From JANOSH01 sp031415695 (GTDB lineage: Bacteria > Actinomycetota > Acidimicrobiia > Acidimicrobiales > Ilumatobacteraceae): DNA of 64,000 nt. Each line of letters starts with the position of its first letter. Within the stretch, counting starts at the first letter, position 1. The notes under the pieces were generated by a model. That model was given only the letters and a program-made list of their open reading frames with translations, was not told where the DNA came from and did no database searches. This document shows, piece after piece, positions 23,838 through 32,460 of the stretch. The DNA lies in assembly GCA_031415695.1 (NCBI GenBank), contig JANOSH010000031.1:124001-188000 (forward strand), read 5' to 3'. The translations under genes were made by a program, and so were the position numbers.

Positions 23838-25166
23838 GTGTCACGATGGCTCCGCTTAATGTTGAGGGTGGTAAGCGCGCTCGGACTTGCGCTCTTCGTC
23901 ACCATCGGGTCTGCTCGTCCGGTATCGGCGCACAATAGTTTCGTCAGTAGCGACCCGTCCGATGGAGCCACGGCGGCGACGATCCCAGCCCAGCTTTCGT
24001 TGGTGTTCGTCAACGCGGTGCCCCTTGGTCAAGTGAGCGTCGACTTCTTCAACGCTGCAGCGGTTCGCACGCCCCTAGCAGGCTTTCAGCATGGCCCAGC
24101 CGGTCAGACCGAGGTGCTCGTCGCCATTCCAGCGACCGCCGTCGGTGCTGTGTCGTTCCGCTGGAAACTGGTGGCCGCGGACGGTCACACCGTGACCGGG
24201 CGCGTTGGAATCACAATCAATCCGCCATCGTCGTTGGCATCGCCGGACTTGGCGACAGCCTCGTCGACGGTCGCAGTCATACCGATCGATACCGATGTCT
24301 CGACGGATACTGGGTCGGGGGCTGGCACCGCCACTCGATGGTTGTTGCGGGTCGCGTCTTTCGTCGGTCTTGTTGGGCTTCTAGGCGTACTGGTCACTGC
24401 TGGGTTTTTGTGGCCGGGCTCGTGGGGGCAGCGATCTCTCCATCGCGCCGCCGTGTGGGCGGTCAGCCTCGTCGCTTTGTCATCGGCAGGCCAATTTGTG
24501 GACTTCATGACGGTTGCGGGCAGTTTTGATGTAGCCATCGGCACCTCCTACGGGTTCGCGCTTGTGGTCCGTTTGTTGTCACTCGTAGTGTTCGCGGCCT
24601 ACCTCTTCACCTGGTTTCCGAAGGACGACGAACTGCGTTGGACGGTGCTTGCGTTTGGGGCTGTAGTGCTGGCGGGAACCTGGAGCTGGTCGGGACATCC
24701 ACGTAGTTTGCGTTGGCCGATTCTCGGTGTCCCGATCGACCTGGTTCACCTCGTTGCGGGATCCATCTGGCTTGGTGGTTTGGTGTTCATGGCGGCGGTG
24801 GTGATGCGGGAGGCAGACGACGGAATTCAGACGATCGCGGTGCGGCGTTTCGCGCCGGTAGCCGGCCGGTGCACCGCAGCGATCGTGGTCACTGGTCTGA
24901 TTCAGTCGATTCGTATCGACGGTGGCTTGTCGGCATTCATCAACACAACCCACGGTCGCCTCGTTGTGGCCAAAGTAGTCTTGTTGGGGCTGATGCTCGT
25001 CGTCGCCAATGTCAACCGACAACGTGTGGCCCTGCACTTTCACTCGGGAGAACCAGTTGCAACCGCGACGAAGAAGCAACTTGCACGAGCCATGGTGACC
25101 GAGACCGTTGTCGGCATGGTGATACTCGGCCTCAGTGCAGTGCTCGTGGTGAACAGCCCGGGGTGA
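23838..25166 (+). CDS. CopC-CopD fusion copper-handling protein
   Basis: The 442-residue protein starts with a signal peptide (cleavage after SARPVSA). A CopC domain follows, with a likely N-terminal copper-binding His (HNSF), the usual LSLVFVNAV strand and a second conserved His in DGHTVTG. After a Thr/Ser linker come eight or so membrane helices of CopD, with histidines in SGHPR and DLVHLVAGSIW. CopC binds copper outside the membrane and CopD is thought to move it inward. It is divergently transcribed from blaI and its protease, which likely regulate it. Confidence 0.88.
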   Translation: MSRWLRLMLRVVSALGLALFVTIGSARPVSAHNSFVSSDPSDGATAATIPAQLSLVFVNAVPLGQVSVDFFNAAAVRTPLAGFQHGPAGQTEVLVAIPATAVGAVSFRWKLVAADGHTVTGRVGITINPPSSLASPDLATASSTVAVIPIDTDVSTDTGSGAGTATRWLLRVASFVGLVGLLGVLVTAGFLWPGSWGQRSLHRAAVWAVSLVALSSAGQFVDFMTVAGSFDVAIGTSYGFALVVRLLSLVVFAAYLFTWFPKDDELRWTVLAFGAVVLAGTWSWSGHPRSLRWPILGVPIDLVHLVAGSIWLGGLVFMAAVVMREADDGIQTIAVRRFAPVAGRCTAAIVVTGLIQSIRIDGGLSAFINTTHGRLVVAKVVLLGLMLVVANVNRQRVALHFHSGEPVATATKKQLARAMVTETVVGMVILGLSAVLVVNSPG

Positions 25167-25189
25167 CCACCCACCGATGAACGAACCCA

Positions 25190-25202
25190 CTACACTGTGT
25201 AG
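25190..25202. promoter_or_regulatory. 13-bp perfect palindrome at DUF305 promoter
   Basis: CTACAC, a central T and GTGTAG make a perfect inverted repeat 20 bases before the DUF305 start. Its TACA...TGTA halves resemble CopY/BlaI-type operators, with one extra central base compared with the CopY box. This suggests control by the nearby BlaI-family repressor. Confidence 0.5.
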
Positions 25203-25222
25203 GACATAAGAAAGGCTACCCA

Positions 25223-25795
25223 ATGAATCGATCTATTGCTATCGCTCTACTGGTCACCCTGGCGCTTCCTCTTGGGGCCTGCGGAAACTCGACGGAATCA
25301 GCCGACAAACCTGCTGCTTCGGCGACGGCTGGTTCGTTCAACGACGCCGATGTCACATTCGCGCAAGGCATGATTCCTCATCACGAGCAAGCGGTCGAAA
25401 TGGCCGACATGGCGCTCGACCCCACGACGAGCGCTGGCCCGAAGATTGTCGACCTGGCCAAGCGAATCAAGGGTGCCCAAGACCCCGAGATACGGTTGAT
25501 GAAGGGTTGGCTCACGACGTGGGGAAAAGACCTCATGGGTTCTGATCATTCGGGCCATTCCATGTCAGGCATGATGACGGTTGACGACCTGGCCAAGCTT
25601 GGCGCTTTCAAGGGCGCCACGTTCGACAAACGGTGGGCAGAATTGATGGTCGAACACCATAAGGGCGCTCTCGAACAGGCCAACGCAGTGATCCGTGATG
25701 GAAAAGCCGCAGCAGTCAAGACACTCGCTGCCGACATTCTGAAGGGCCAGAAGGCCGAGATAGACGAAATGTTGGGCATTATCAAGACATACTGA
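25223..25795 (+). CDS. DUF305 lipoprotein
   Basis: The 190-residue protein has a lipoprotein signal (lipobox LGAC near residue 20) and a DUF305 four-helix domain. Hallmark His/Met-rich motifs are FAQGMIPHHEQAVEMA and MVEHHKGALEQA, with an additional SDHSGHSMSGMM loop. These residues look suited to binding copper or other metals outside the cell, and DUF305 genes often sit near copper genes; the exact role is not established. It follows the CopC-CopD gene and starts a tight gene run (phosphoesterase, ABC exporter) with 4-5 base gaps. GAAAGG serves as its ribosome-binding site. Confidence 0.87.
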   Translation: MNRSIAIALLVTLALPLGACGNSTESADKPAASATAGSFNDADVTFAQGMIPHHEQAVEMADMALDPTTSAGPKIVDLAKRIKGAQDPEIRLMKGWLTTWGKDLMGSDHSGHSMSGMMTVDDLAKLGAFKGATFDKRWAELMVEHHKGALEQANAVIRDGKAAAVKTLAADILKGQKAEIDEMLGIIKTY

Positions 25796-25800
25796 GGTTC

Positions 25801-26826
25801 ATGAGACCAGCCCGTTTGCTCGCAGCATTCGGGATTGTTGTTGTTACGTCTGTCGGCGTGCTCGCCTGGCGTACTGGTTATCCGGTTCTGTCGTGTGGAG
25901 TACTGCCCGTCGATTACACGCCGCCGCCATCTCCTACTGGACCTGGCGCTGCAGTGCGCCATGTCGTGGTGGTGGCTATGGAGAACACGCCAGCCGTCGA
26001 GGTGTACCAGGGTGCCGACACGGGCTATCTCCAGTCGCTGCTCACCCGAGGCGCTCATGCAACGAATTTTGTCGACCTTCTTAAGCCTGCGGTGCCGAGC
26101 GAGCCGCACTACTTGTTGATGGAAGCGGGCACCGCAACGTTTGCCGACCGTCAACTGTGTGACAACGAAGCGCCGTCGCCCGATCATGTGACCGCGAGCA
26201 CCGACCACTTGGTGACACAAATGGCCGCGGCGTCACCACCGGTGTCATGGATGAGTTATCAAGAGGGCCTCGATCCGGCGACCACAGGCGCCTGCCCGAT
26301 CGTGGCGAGTGGTGCCTATGCCCCGAAACACAATCCATTCGTTTTCTTCACTGACATTGTCGGTAACCCGCCGTCGTCGACCAACGAGTTCTGCGCTTTG
26401 CATCATCGCCCTGCAAGTCGACTTGCCGAAGATCTCCAGAGCGGGGCGCTCGCCGACTATGTATTTGTCACGCCCGACTTGTGTAACGACATGCACGATC
26501 GGTGTGGGTCAGCACGAAGCCGCGAGGCCGGTGGCGATGAATGGCTTCGGGTGAACCTGCCGCCCATTCTCGATTTTGCCGACCGCAACGACGGCGTCGT
26601 TTTCCTGGTCTGGGACGAGGGCAGCCTGTCCGACTCCGTCCTGCCGTTCTACGCATTCGGGCCTGCGGTCAAACCGGCGTATGCGGCATCTGGCACCTTC
26701 ACTCACCGGTCCATGCTGCGATCGATCGAGACCATGTTTGGTTTGCCGATACTGCCAACCGTCAAGGGTGCCAACGACCTAGCCGAGATGTTCGTAGGCG
26801 ACCGTTTGCCGGTTCGCCAACCGTAG
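25801..26826 (+). CDS. secreted phosphoesterase (PF04185-like acid phosphatase)
   Basis: The 341-residue protein has an N-terminal membrane/signal helix and then the alkaline-phosphatase-like fold of the phosphoesterase family that includes phospholipase C and bacterial acid phosphatases. The metal-binding strand VVVAMENT, then AVPSEPHYLLMEAG, PKHNPFVFF, TPDLCNDMHD and VFLVWDEG are the family landmarks. Five to seven cysteines may form disulfides. It should hydrolyse phosphate esters outside the membrane. It starts five bases after the DUF305 stop, so it is almost certainly co-transcribed. Confidence 0.8.
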   Translation: MRPARLLAAFGIVVVTSVGVLAWRTGYPVLSCGVLPVDYTPPPSPTGPGAAVRHVVVVAMENTPAVEVYQGADTGYLQSLLTRGAHATNFVDLLKPAVPSEPHYLLMEAGTATFADRQLCDNEAPSPDHVTASTDHLVTQMAAASPPVSWMSYQEGLDPATTGACPIVASGAYAPKHNPFVFFTDIVGNPPSSTNEFCALHHRPASRLAEDLQSGALADYVFVTPDLCNDMHDRCGSARSREAGGDEWLRVNLPPILDFADRNDGVVFLVWDEGSLSDSVLPFYAFGPAVKPAYAASGTFTHRSMLRSIETMFGLPILPTVKGANDLAEMFVGDRLPVRQP

Positions 26827-26830
26827 CGAC

Positions 26831-27607
26831 ATGCGCGTGTACCTCGAGATAGCTCGGCTGAGTTTCAGGCGATACTCCACGTATCGCGGTGCAGCATTTG
26901 CCGGAGTGTTTACCAACACGGTTTTCGGTTTCGTGCTGGCCAGCATCCTACGAGCTGCTGTTGGTGACCGAACCGTTGGAGGTCTCGACCGAGACGACGT
27001 CACGCTCTTTACGTTCGCAGCACAGGGCATGTTGGCTGTGGTTAACGCCTTCGGCGATTTTGAGCTGGCGAACCGAGTGCTCAGCGGAGAGGTCGCAACC
27101 GAGCTCCACCGCCCTGTCGATTTCGCTAGCTTCAAGCTCGCCAATGATGTGGGTCGTTCCGGATTCAACGCCTTGGCACGGGGCATCCCACCGTTTGTGA
27201 TCGGCTGGATTGCCTTCCGATTCGAACTCCCGGGACCGTCGCGAGTTGCATCGTTCCTGATGGCGATAGCGGTTGCCGTGGTGCTGTCATCACGTCTGTG
27301 GACGATCGTTGGCCTTGTCTCGTTTTGGCTCACCGATGGCAACGGCGTCGTCCAGATGATGGTGCTGGTGGTCAGTACGTTCGGTGGTGTTTTGATCCCG
27401 CTGCAGTTCTTTCCCGACTCGATGGTGCGGGTCCTCGAAGTGCTGCCATTCGCCGCTCTCGTGCAGCTCCCCGTCGACGTGTACCTCGGCTTTCGTAACG
27501 TCGGCGCAGTCCTCGTAGTGCAGTCGGGTTGGGTGGTTACGTTGGAGCTGGTGCTTCGTTGGGAACTGCGCCTGGCCTTGCGTAAGTTGGAGATCCAAGG
27601 TGGTTGA
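26831..27607 (+). CDS. ABC-2-type transporter permease (first)
   Basis: This is a 258-residue protein with six predicted membrane helices of the ABC-2 type. The N-terminal RLSFRRYSTYRGAAFAGVFTN and FELANRVLSGEVATELHRPV are typical of the PF06182-like subgroup (permeases paired with a second, longer half). It pairs with the next permease and ATPase. The start lies four bases after the phosphoesterase stop, and its end overlaps the next gene by eight bases. Confidence 0.83.
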   Translation: MRVYLEIARLSFRRYSTYRGAAFAGVFTNTVFGFVLASILRAAVGDRTVGGLDRDDVTLFTFAAQGMLAVVNAFGDFELANRVLSGEVATELHRPVDFASFKLANDVGRSGFNALARGIPPFVIGWIAFRFELPGPSRVASFLMAIAVAVVLSSRLWTIVGLVSFWLTDGNGVVQMMVLVVSTFGGVLIPLQFFPDSMVRVLEVLPFAALVQLPVDVYLGFRNVGAVLVVQSGWVVTLELVLRWELRLALRKLEIQGG

Positions 27608-28415
27608 AGTTGTCGTTTCCGCCAGGCTGTACCGCCGCCTTGTCGGAGCGCGTATCCGGTCGGACTTCACGTACCGGGCCTCGTTTTTCTTACGGGTGTT
27701 GTCGGCCGCGCTTGTCACTGCGTCAGCGTACGTGGCCATTGCTGCGTTGATCTCTAAAGTCGGCACACTTGGCGGCTGGGGTCGGTGGCCCATCACATTT
27801 CTGTACGGCATGTCGAGTTCCGCTTTTCGGTTCGCTGATGCGTTCATCGGAGGCTCCATCGAGCGGTGTAGCGAACAGGTCCGCACCGGCAAGTTCGACA
27901 AGTTCCTCACTCGTCCCGTGAATGTATTGGTGTCGGTCCTCGGCGAAGACTTTGCGTTTCGGCGGGTGGGCCAGTTCATCGCTGTTGTTCCGTTCGCAGT
28001 CGTCGCCCTTTCACATCTCCCGATTCATTGGACGCTGGGTCGGGTCCTGTTCATCCCGTTCATGTTCGTCGGTGCCGTGGGTACCTTCTCGGCCATCTTC
28101 GTGGTGTCGGGTTGCCTTGCGTTTTGGTCGCCAAACACCACCGAGATTGCAAACGCGTTTACCTACGGAGGTGCCACGGTGGCCGAGTACCCCGTGCACA
28201 TCATGACGAACTGGGTGCGAGTGCTAGCGGTGAGCGTCGTACCGGTTGGTTTCACCGTGTATCTACCGTCGTTTGTGCTGTTCGACGCCCCCAACCCACT
28301 TGGCGTTCCCTTGTGGGTGTCGCTGATCTCGCCGTTGGCCGCCATTCCCTTTGGCCTGCTGGCTCGAACAGTGTGGCGTTACGCCCTGCGGCACTACAGG
28401 AGCACCGGATCATGA
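27600..28415 (+). CDS. ABC-2-type transporter permease (second)
   Basis: The 271-residue protein, from a GTG at 27600, has six membrane helices. Segments RSDFTYRASFFLRVLSAALV and IERCSEQVRTGKFDKFLTRPV match the second permease of PF06182-like exporters, where the cytoplasmic loop after helix 2 contacts the ATPase. It forms a heterodimeric channel with the first permease. Its stop overlaps the ATPase start by four bases. The substrate is unknown; homologues are annotated as multidrug or daunorubicin-type exporters. Confidence 0.83.
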   Translation: MVEVVVSARLYRRLVGARIRSDFTYRASFFLRVLSAALVTASAYVAIAALISKVGTLGGWGRWPITFLYGMSSSAFRFADAFIGGSIERCSEQVRTGKFDKFLTRPVNVLVSVLGEDFAFRRVGQFIAVVPFAVVALSHLPIHWTLGRVLFIPFMFVGAVGTFSAIFVVSGCLAFWSPNTTEIANAFTYGGATVAEYPVHIMTNWVRVLAVSVVPVGFTVYLPSFVLFDAPNPLGVPLWVSLISPLAAIPFGLLARTVWRYALRHYRSTGS

Positions 28416-29368
28416 CCGACGTCATCGTTACCAACGATTTGTCCAAGACGTTCGTGGTGCGCCGCAAGACCGGCGTGCTGCGCCGTGAACGCGTCGAGGT
28501 TGCTGCTGTTTGCGGCGTGAATGTTCACGTCGCGCCCGGTGAAATGGTTGGCTTCATCGGCCCGAACGGTGCGGGAAAGTCCACCACTATCAAGATGCTG
28601 TCGGGTGTTTTGCAGCCCTCGGGAGGGAACGCCAGAGTACTGGGCCTGACGCCGCTCGACGATCGGGTGAAATTGGCCCGGCGCATCGGCGTGGTGTTCG
28701 GACAACGAAGCCAATTGTGGTGGGATCTTCCACTTGCCGACAGTTTCTCGTTGCTGCGCCATATGTACCGAGTATCGGCCGCCGATCATCGCGACACTCT
28801 CACGTGGTTGTCGGATCTGCTCGAACTCGGCCCGCTAATGTCGGTTGCGGTTCGGCAATTGTCGCTTGGGCAACGCATGCGCGGTGAGCTTGCTGCGGCG
28901 CTGCTGCATCGCCCCGAGTTGGTGTTCCTCGACGAACCCACCATTGGCCTCGACGTGGTTTCGAAGCATGCCGTTCGCGAAGCGCTTGAACAGCTCAACC
29001 GCGACCAGGGAACGACGGTAATTCTCACCACTCACGATCTCAAAGATATCGAACGGCTGTGTGAACGCGTGGTTATCATCGACCACGGTCGAGTCATCAT
29101 CGATGGCCCGCTTGCCGCTGTCGTCGAACGGCTGGACTCGACGCGAATACTGGTCGTCGACCTCGACAAGGTGTACCCGGCGATGCAGCTCGATGGTGTC
29201 GAGTGTCAGCGTGTCGAGGGCTCGCGCCAGTGGCTTGGGTTCGACGGCACCAAACGGTCGGCTACCGACGTGCTCGGAGCCCTTGCAGCAGTGGCCGACG
29301 TAAGAGATATCAGCTTGGAAGAACCCGATATCGATGCGATCGTGCGGCGTATCTACGCGGGCGGTTGA
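28412..29368 (+). CDS. ABC transporter ATP-binding protein
   Basis: The 318-residue ATPase starts at the ATG overlapping the second permease's stop. Walker A GPNGAGKST (50-58), Q-loop, signature LSLGQ (150-154) and Walker B LVFLDEP (170-176) are all intact, followed by a D-loop and switch His (LTTHDL). It powers the two permeases. A C-terminal extension of about 70 residues (DLDKVYPAMQLDGVECQRVEG onward) is typical of exporter ATPases. The reading frame starts much further upstream in open sequence, but that part is the permease in another frame. Confidence 0.9.
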   Translation: MTDVIVTNDLSKTFVVRRKTGVLRRERVEVAAVCGVNVHVAPGEMVGFIGPNGAGKSTTIKMLSGVLQPSGGNARVLGLTPLDDRVKLARRIGVVFGQRSQLWWDLPLADSFSLLRHMYRVSAADHRDTLTWLSDLLELGPLMSVAVRQLSLGQRMRGELAAALLHRPELVFLDEPTIGLDVVSKHAVREALEQLNRDQGTTVILTTHDLKDIERLCERVVIIDHGRVIIDGPLAAVVERLDSTRILVVDLDKVYPAMQLDGVECQRVEGSRQWLGFDGTKRSATDVLGALAAVADVRDISLEEPDIDAIVRRIYAGG

Positions 29369-29895
29369 TTGAGTGCGGCGACGAACGGACCAATCTGGGA
29401 CGCCATGATTTTGGTGTTGGCGCGAAGTGTGAGGTCCGGATGATCGTTGAAACTCACCGTGATGGGTACGACGCCTTTTTGGGGTGCGAGGGCCACTGCG
29501 TGAGTGATAGTGGTAGTTAGCCGGTCGGCGATGAGGGACCCTGCCTGGCGGGTTGCCATGGCAAAGACGGCGATACGTCGGTCGGTCACCGCCACTGCTC
29601 GGGGGCTGGTGAGAGACGCAGCCAGCTTCGACAAGTTGCCGACACGTTCGCGTCGCTTCTGTATGAGCCGGACAATGAGCCCCCCGAAGAGCCCGCCTGC
29701 GCCACCGGCCACGATGGCACCAAGAAAATTCCAGTTGGCCCCGGCCCGACTCACTTGTAGAAAAACCACACCGAACACGACGGGCAGAATGCTCATGGGA
29801 TCGTTCGGTGGGCTATGTACGAGTAATCCCCGTAGCGTCTCGCCTGGCTCGAGCTTGGCGATAACCGACTGTTGCAATGCGTCGATGGCGGGCAT
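29353..29895 (-). CDS. small membrane protein of unknown function
   Basis: The 180-residue protein has two or three membrane helices (about 35-75, around MSILPVVFGVVFL and FLGAIVAGGAGGLFGGLIV). A cytoplasmic domain follows that reads like a PH- or YdbT-type fold (RAVAVTDRRIAVF, then VVPITVSFNDHPDLTL). I do not recognise a named family. Its 3' end overlaps the convergent ABC ATPase gene by 16 bases. The upstream lipoprotein gene's stop overlaps its ATG by one base (TAATG), so they are coupled. Confidence 0.65.
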   Translation of the reverse strand: MPAIDALQQSVIAKLEPGETLRGLLVHSPPNDPMSILPVVFGVVFLQVSRAGANWNFLGAIVAGGAGGLFGGLIVRLIQKRRERVGNLSKLAASLTSPRAVAVTDRRIAVFAMATRQAGSLIADRLTTTITHAVALAPQKGVVPITVSFNDHPDLTLRANTKIMASQIGPFVAALNQPPA

Positions 29896-30911
29896 TAGCT
29901 GATCGTCATTTCTGCGTCGAATGGAACTGAGGTTGTGCCGGTTGCCGGGCGAGCCACCAAGGTGTAATGCCCTGTAGCGGGTAGGACGAGGGACACTGGT
30001 GTTGCCGACGTAGCGATGGCTAGCACTGTCGTCCCTTGACGGATGTCGATCACGGCTGCGGTGAGGCCAGGTGATGCCGGCTCTACGACGAGTCGTAGCG
30101 TCTGGCCGCCAGATGCGTCGAAGCCCCCGGCCGATGCCGTTCCTGTTCCACCCGAGATGATTGCTCCCGACGTGCCCGGCAGGAAAGCGATCGGCGCTTC
30201 GACCGCCGGTGCCCCGGTATCCAAGCCAATGAACCGTCGCTTCGCGGGCGATCCCGATGCCACGAGCGTGGAACCGGTGAGCACGAACGCTTGTCGCTCG
30301 GCAGCAGTTGGGCAGCAGGCGCCTTCGGCATCGGTGTAGCGATCGATCACAAGCTTTCCGTTGGCGATGGCCACTGATCGAACGCCGTCGAAGGCCCGAT
30401 CACCCGCTCCGGCCGACACGATTCGTGTTGCCACTCCAGATGTGCAGCGGTACACGTGAACATCGGTGAACTGCCCGGTGCCGCCGGTGTTGACGTTGGT
30501 GTGCACTGCCGTCTCGGCTGCGGTATCTACGCCACCGATGTCGCCGATGGCCGTACCCCGGACCTGAAGTGCGGCATAGTCGGCTGATGCTGGCGTGCCC
30601 CGAACGCCCTGCCCGCTGACGACGGTGATAGCGCCAAAGTCGGGCAGATCAAACGTGAAGTTCCGAAAGTCAATAGCCGCGCAGGGTTTGATAACCACCG
30701 TTGTCGTGACCGCGGTCGTGGGCGCCGGTCCGGTCGTGGTCGGGGCGTTTGTCGACGTTGGCGGCGCGGTGGTCGAAGCGTCAGTTGAGGTGCTCGCGGC
30801 GATGGTGCTGGACGCGCCAGTGGTGGAGACGCTGGAGCCTCCACCACTGGTACATGACATTGATACGGCGAGTGCGGTGCACCCGGCAAGGAGTCGTCGT
30901 CGGAGTCGCAT
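29895..30911 (-). CDS. secreted lipoprotein of unknown function
   Basis: From the ATG at 30911 the protein is 338 residues. It has a lipoprotein signal with lipobox VSMSC, a Thr/Ser/Pro-rich tether (about 30-75) and a globular domain of mostly beta-strand character with two adjacent cysteines (EGACCPTAAER). The C-terminal part (VEPASPGLTAAVIDIRQGTTVLA, then TGHYTLVARPATGTTSVPF) looks like an Ig-like or PPC-type beta-sandwich. No family is assigned. It is translationally coupled to the membrane protein that follows. Confidence 0.65.
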   Translation of the reverse strand: MRLRRRLLAGCTALAVSMSCTSGGGSSVSTTGASSTIAASTSTDASTTAPPTSTNAPTTTGPAPTTAVTTTVVIKPCAAIDFRNFTFDLPDFGAITVVSGQGVRGTPASADYAALQVRGTAIGDIGGVDTAAETAVHTNVNTGGTGQFTDVHVYRCTSGVATRIVSAGAGDRAFDGVRSVAIANGKLVIDRYTDAEGACCPTAAERQAFVLTGSTLVASGSPAKRRFIGLDTGAPAVEAPIAFLPGTSGAIISGGTGTASAGGFDASGGQTLRLVVEPASPGLTAAVIDIRQGTTVLAIATSATPVSLVLPATGHYTLVARPATGTTSVPFDAEMTIS

Positions 30912-30949
30912 GGCAACCACGTTACGTGGCCACGATGGTCGTGCGCGGG

Positions 30950-31888
30950 CTAGACAGCCAGAAGGTCGCGGGCACCTGTGTCGCTTGAGGGATGGCGCAA
31001 CTTCGACATGGCGCGCGCTTCGATCTGCCGAATGCGCTCTCGGGTCAAGTTGAAGTGTTCGCCGACTTCTTCGAGCGTGCGGGGCTCGCCACGATCGAGG
31101 CCGAAGCGAAGCTTCAGGATCTCTCGCTCGCGGTCGTCTAGCGGAGCCAACAGCCGGTTGATTTCGTCGGGCAGCAGTGCCGTGGCGGCGACCTCGAACG
31201 GTGATTCGGCCGACCGGTCCTCGACAACATCGCCGAGTTCGGCATCGCCGTCGTCTCGCAATGGTTCGCTGAGCGACAACGGTTCGGCGGCGAAGCGAAG
31301 CGCCTCGGTAACCTTGTCTTCTGGCATCTCGACTTCGGCAGCCAGCTCAGTGAGCGTGGCTGGACGACCCATCTTCAGTTCGAGACGAGCGCGAGCCTTT
31401 TGCAATCGAGCCAACGTGTCGCCGGCATGCACTGGGAGCCGAATGGTACGGCCGGTGTTGGCGATACCGCGGGTAATGGCCTGACGGATCCACCAGGTTG
31501 CGTACGTGGAGAACTTGAAGCCCTTGCGCCAGTCGAACTTTTCGACGGCATGCATAAGGCCGAGGTTGCCTTCCTGGATGAGGTCGAGCAACGGCAAGCC
31601 TGAGGCTTGGTACTTTTTGGCGATCGACACGACAAGACGAAGGTTCGACTGCACGAACGTGCGCTCGGCATCTTCGCCTTCACGAGCCGCACGGCGAAGT
31701 TCACGTTTCTTGGCCGGCGTAATCTCTTTCCCGCCCTTTTCGAGTGCGGCGGCAGCGGTGGCACCGGACTCGATGGCCTTGGCTAGCCGGACCTCGTCGT
31801 CCTTTGTAAGAAGGGGATACTGACCAATGTCAGTGAGATACAATCTGACGAGGTCTTCTTCGTCGCGTTCTATGCGATCTTTAGCCAA
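30950..31888 (-). CDS. sigma-70 family RNA polymerase sigma factor (group 1/2)
   Basis: The 312-residue protein has regions 1.2, 2, 3 and 4 of a primary-type sigma factor. The RpoD box (PLLDLIQEGNLGLMHAVEKF) is near residue 99 and FKFSTYATWWIRQAITR reads the -10 element. The region 4.2 helix-turn-helix is RTLEEVGEHFNLTRERIRQIE. The region 1.1 of many primary sigmas is absent, so a group 2 (HrdB/SigB-like) factor is as likely as the housekeeping one. A divergent ABM-domain gene starts 206 bases upstream. Confidence 0.92.
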   Translation of the reverse strand: MAKDRIERDEEDLVRLYLTDIGQYPLLTKDDEVRLAKAIESGATAAAALEKGGKEITPAKKRELRRAAREGEDAERTFVQSNLRLVVSIAKKYQASGLPLLDLIQEGNLGLMHAVEKFDWRKGFKFSTYATWWIRQAITRGIANTGRTIRLPVHAGDTLARLQKARARLELKMGRPATLTELAAEVEMPEDKVTEALRFAAEPLSLSEPLRDDGDAELGDVVEDRSAESPFEVAATALLPDEINRLLAPLDDREREILKLRFGLDRGEPRTLEEVGEHFNLTRERIRQIEARAMSKLRHPSSDTGARDLLAV

Positions 31889-32094
31889 TTGCCCTGCTCC
31901 TCAGTGATGCTGGTGTGCACCGGACGACCCGATGGTTGGGGGAGAGAATCCAAAATCCGCGCCCTTGGTGCTTGTTCATGATACGGGACCGGTCAACCCT
32001 ACCAACCGGCCTAGTTTCCGTGACATACCGGGATGTCACATTGACGCAAAGTGGTATTTCGACACCAAAGTTGACAATGAGCCAACATTGAGCA

Positions 32095-32409
32095 ATGACC
32101 GATGACATAGAACTTACCGTCGTCACCATGCGTTTCGACGCGGCTGATGCAGAAAAACTGTTGGCAACGCTCTCGAAGTACCTCGTGTTGGCGCGACATG
32201 CACCCGGCTGTCGAAACATCGACCTAGTCGCGTCGACTACGACACCGGGTCGGTATCTGGTCATCCAGAAGTGGGAATCCCACGAAACGCAACGTGCCCA
32301 TTTCGATTCGGACATCATGGTCGACATGGCCCGTAGCTGTTCAGGGTTGCTGTCTGCGGCCCCCGAGATCGACCTCTACGACTCGGTGTCGGCCCACGAC
32401 CTGCGCTAG
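32095..32409 (+). CDS. antibiotic-biosynthesis-monooxygenase (ABM) domain protein
   Basis: The 104-residue protein has the dimeric alpha/beta ABM fold. The opening strand LTVVTMRF, the helix with LLATLSKYLVLARHAPGCRN and the YLVIQKWESHETQRAHFDS block are characteristic. Family members include quinol monooxygenase YgiN, which works without a cofactor. The real substrate is unknown. It is divergent from the sigma-factor gene, and its stop lies only eight bases from a nested-palindrome repeat. Confidence 0.82.
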   Translation: MTDDIELTVVTMRFDAADAEKLLATLSKYLVLARHAPGCRNIDLVASTTTPGRYLVIQKWESHETQRAHFDSDIMVDMARSCSGLLSAAPEIDLYDSVSAHDLR

Positions 32410-32416
32410 CCGGCCC

Positions 32417-32460
32417 GAGCTTTCGCGCAGTGGCGCGCTGTCAGCGCGCCGGTGTGCGTA
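32417..32460. repeat. nested-palindrome repeat, copy 1
   Basis: GAGCTTTCGCGCAGTGGCGC then GCTGTCAGCGCGCC follows, with the right arm degenerate. The inner GGCGCGC...GCGCGCC hairpin is intact. The stop codon of the minus-strand DUF559 gene (32441-32443) lies inside it. The same element occurs at 33452 and 42177. Confidence 0.7.
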
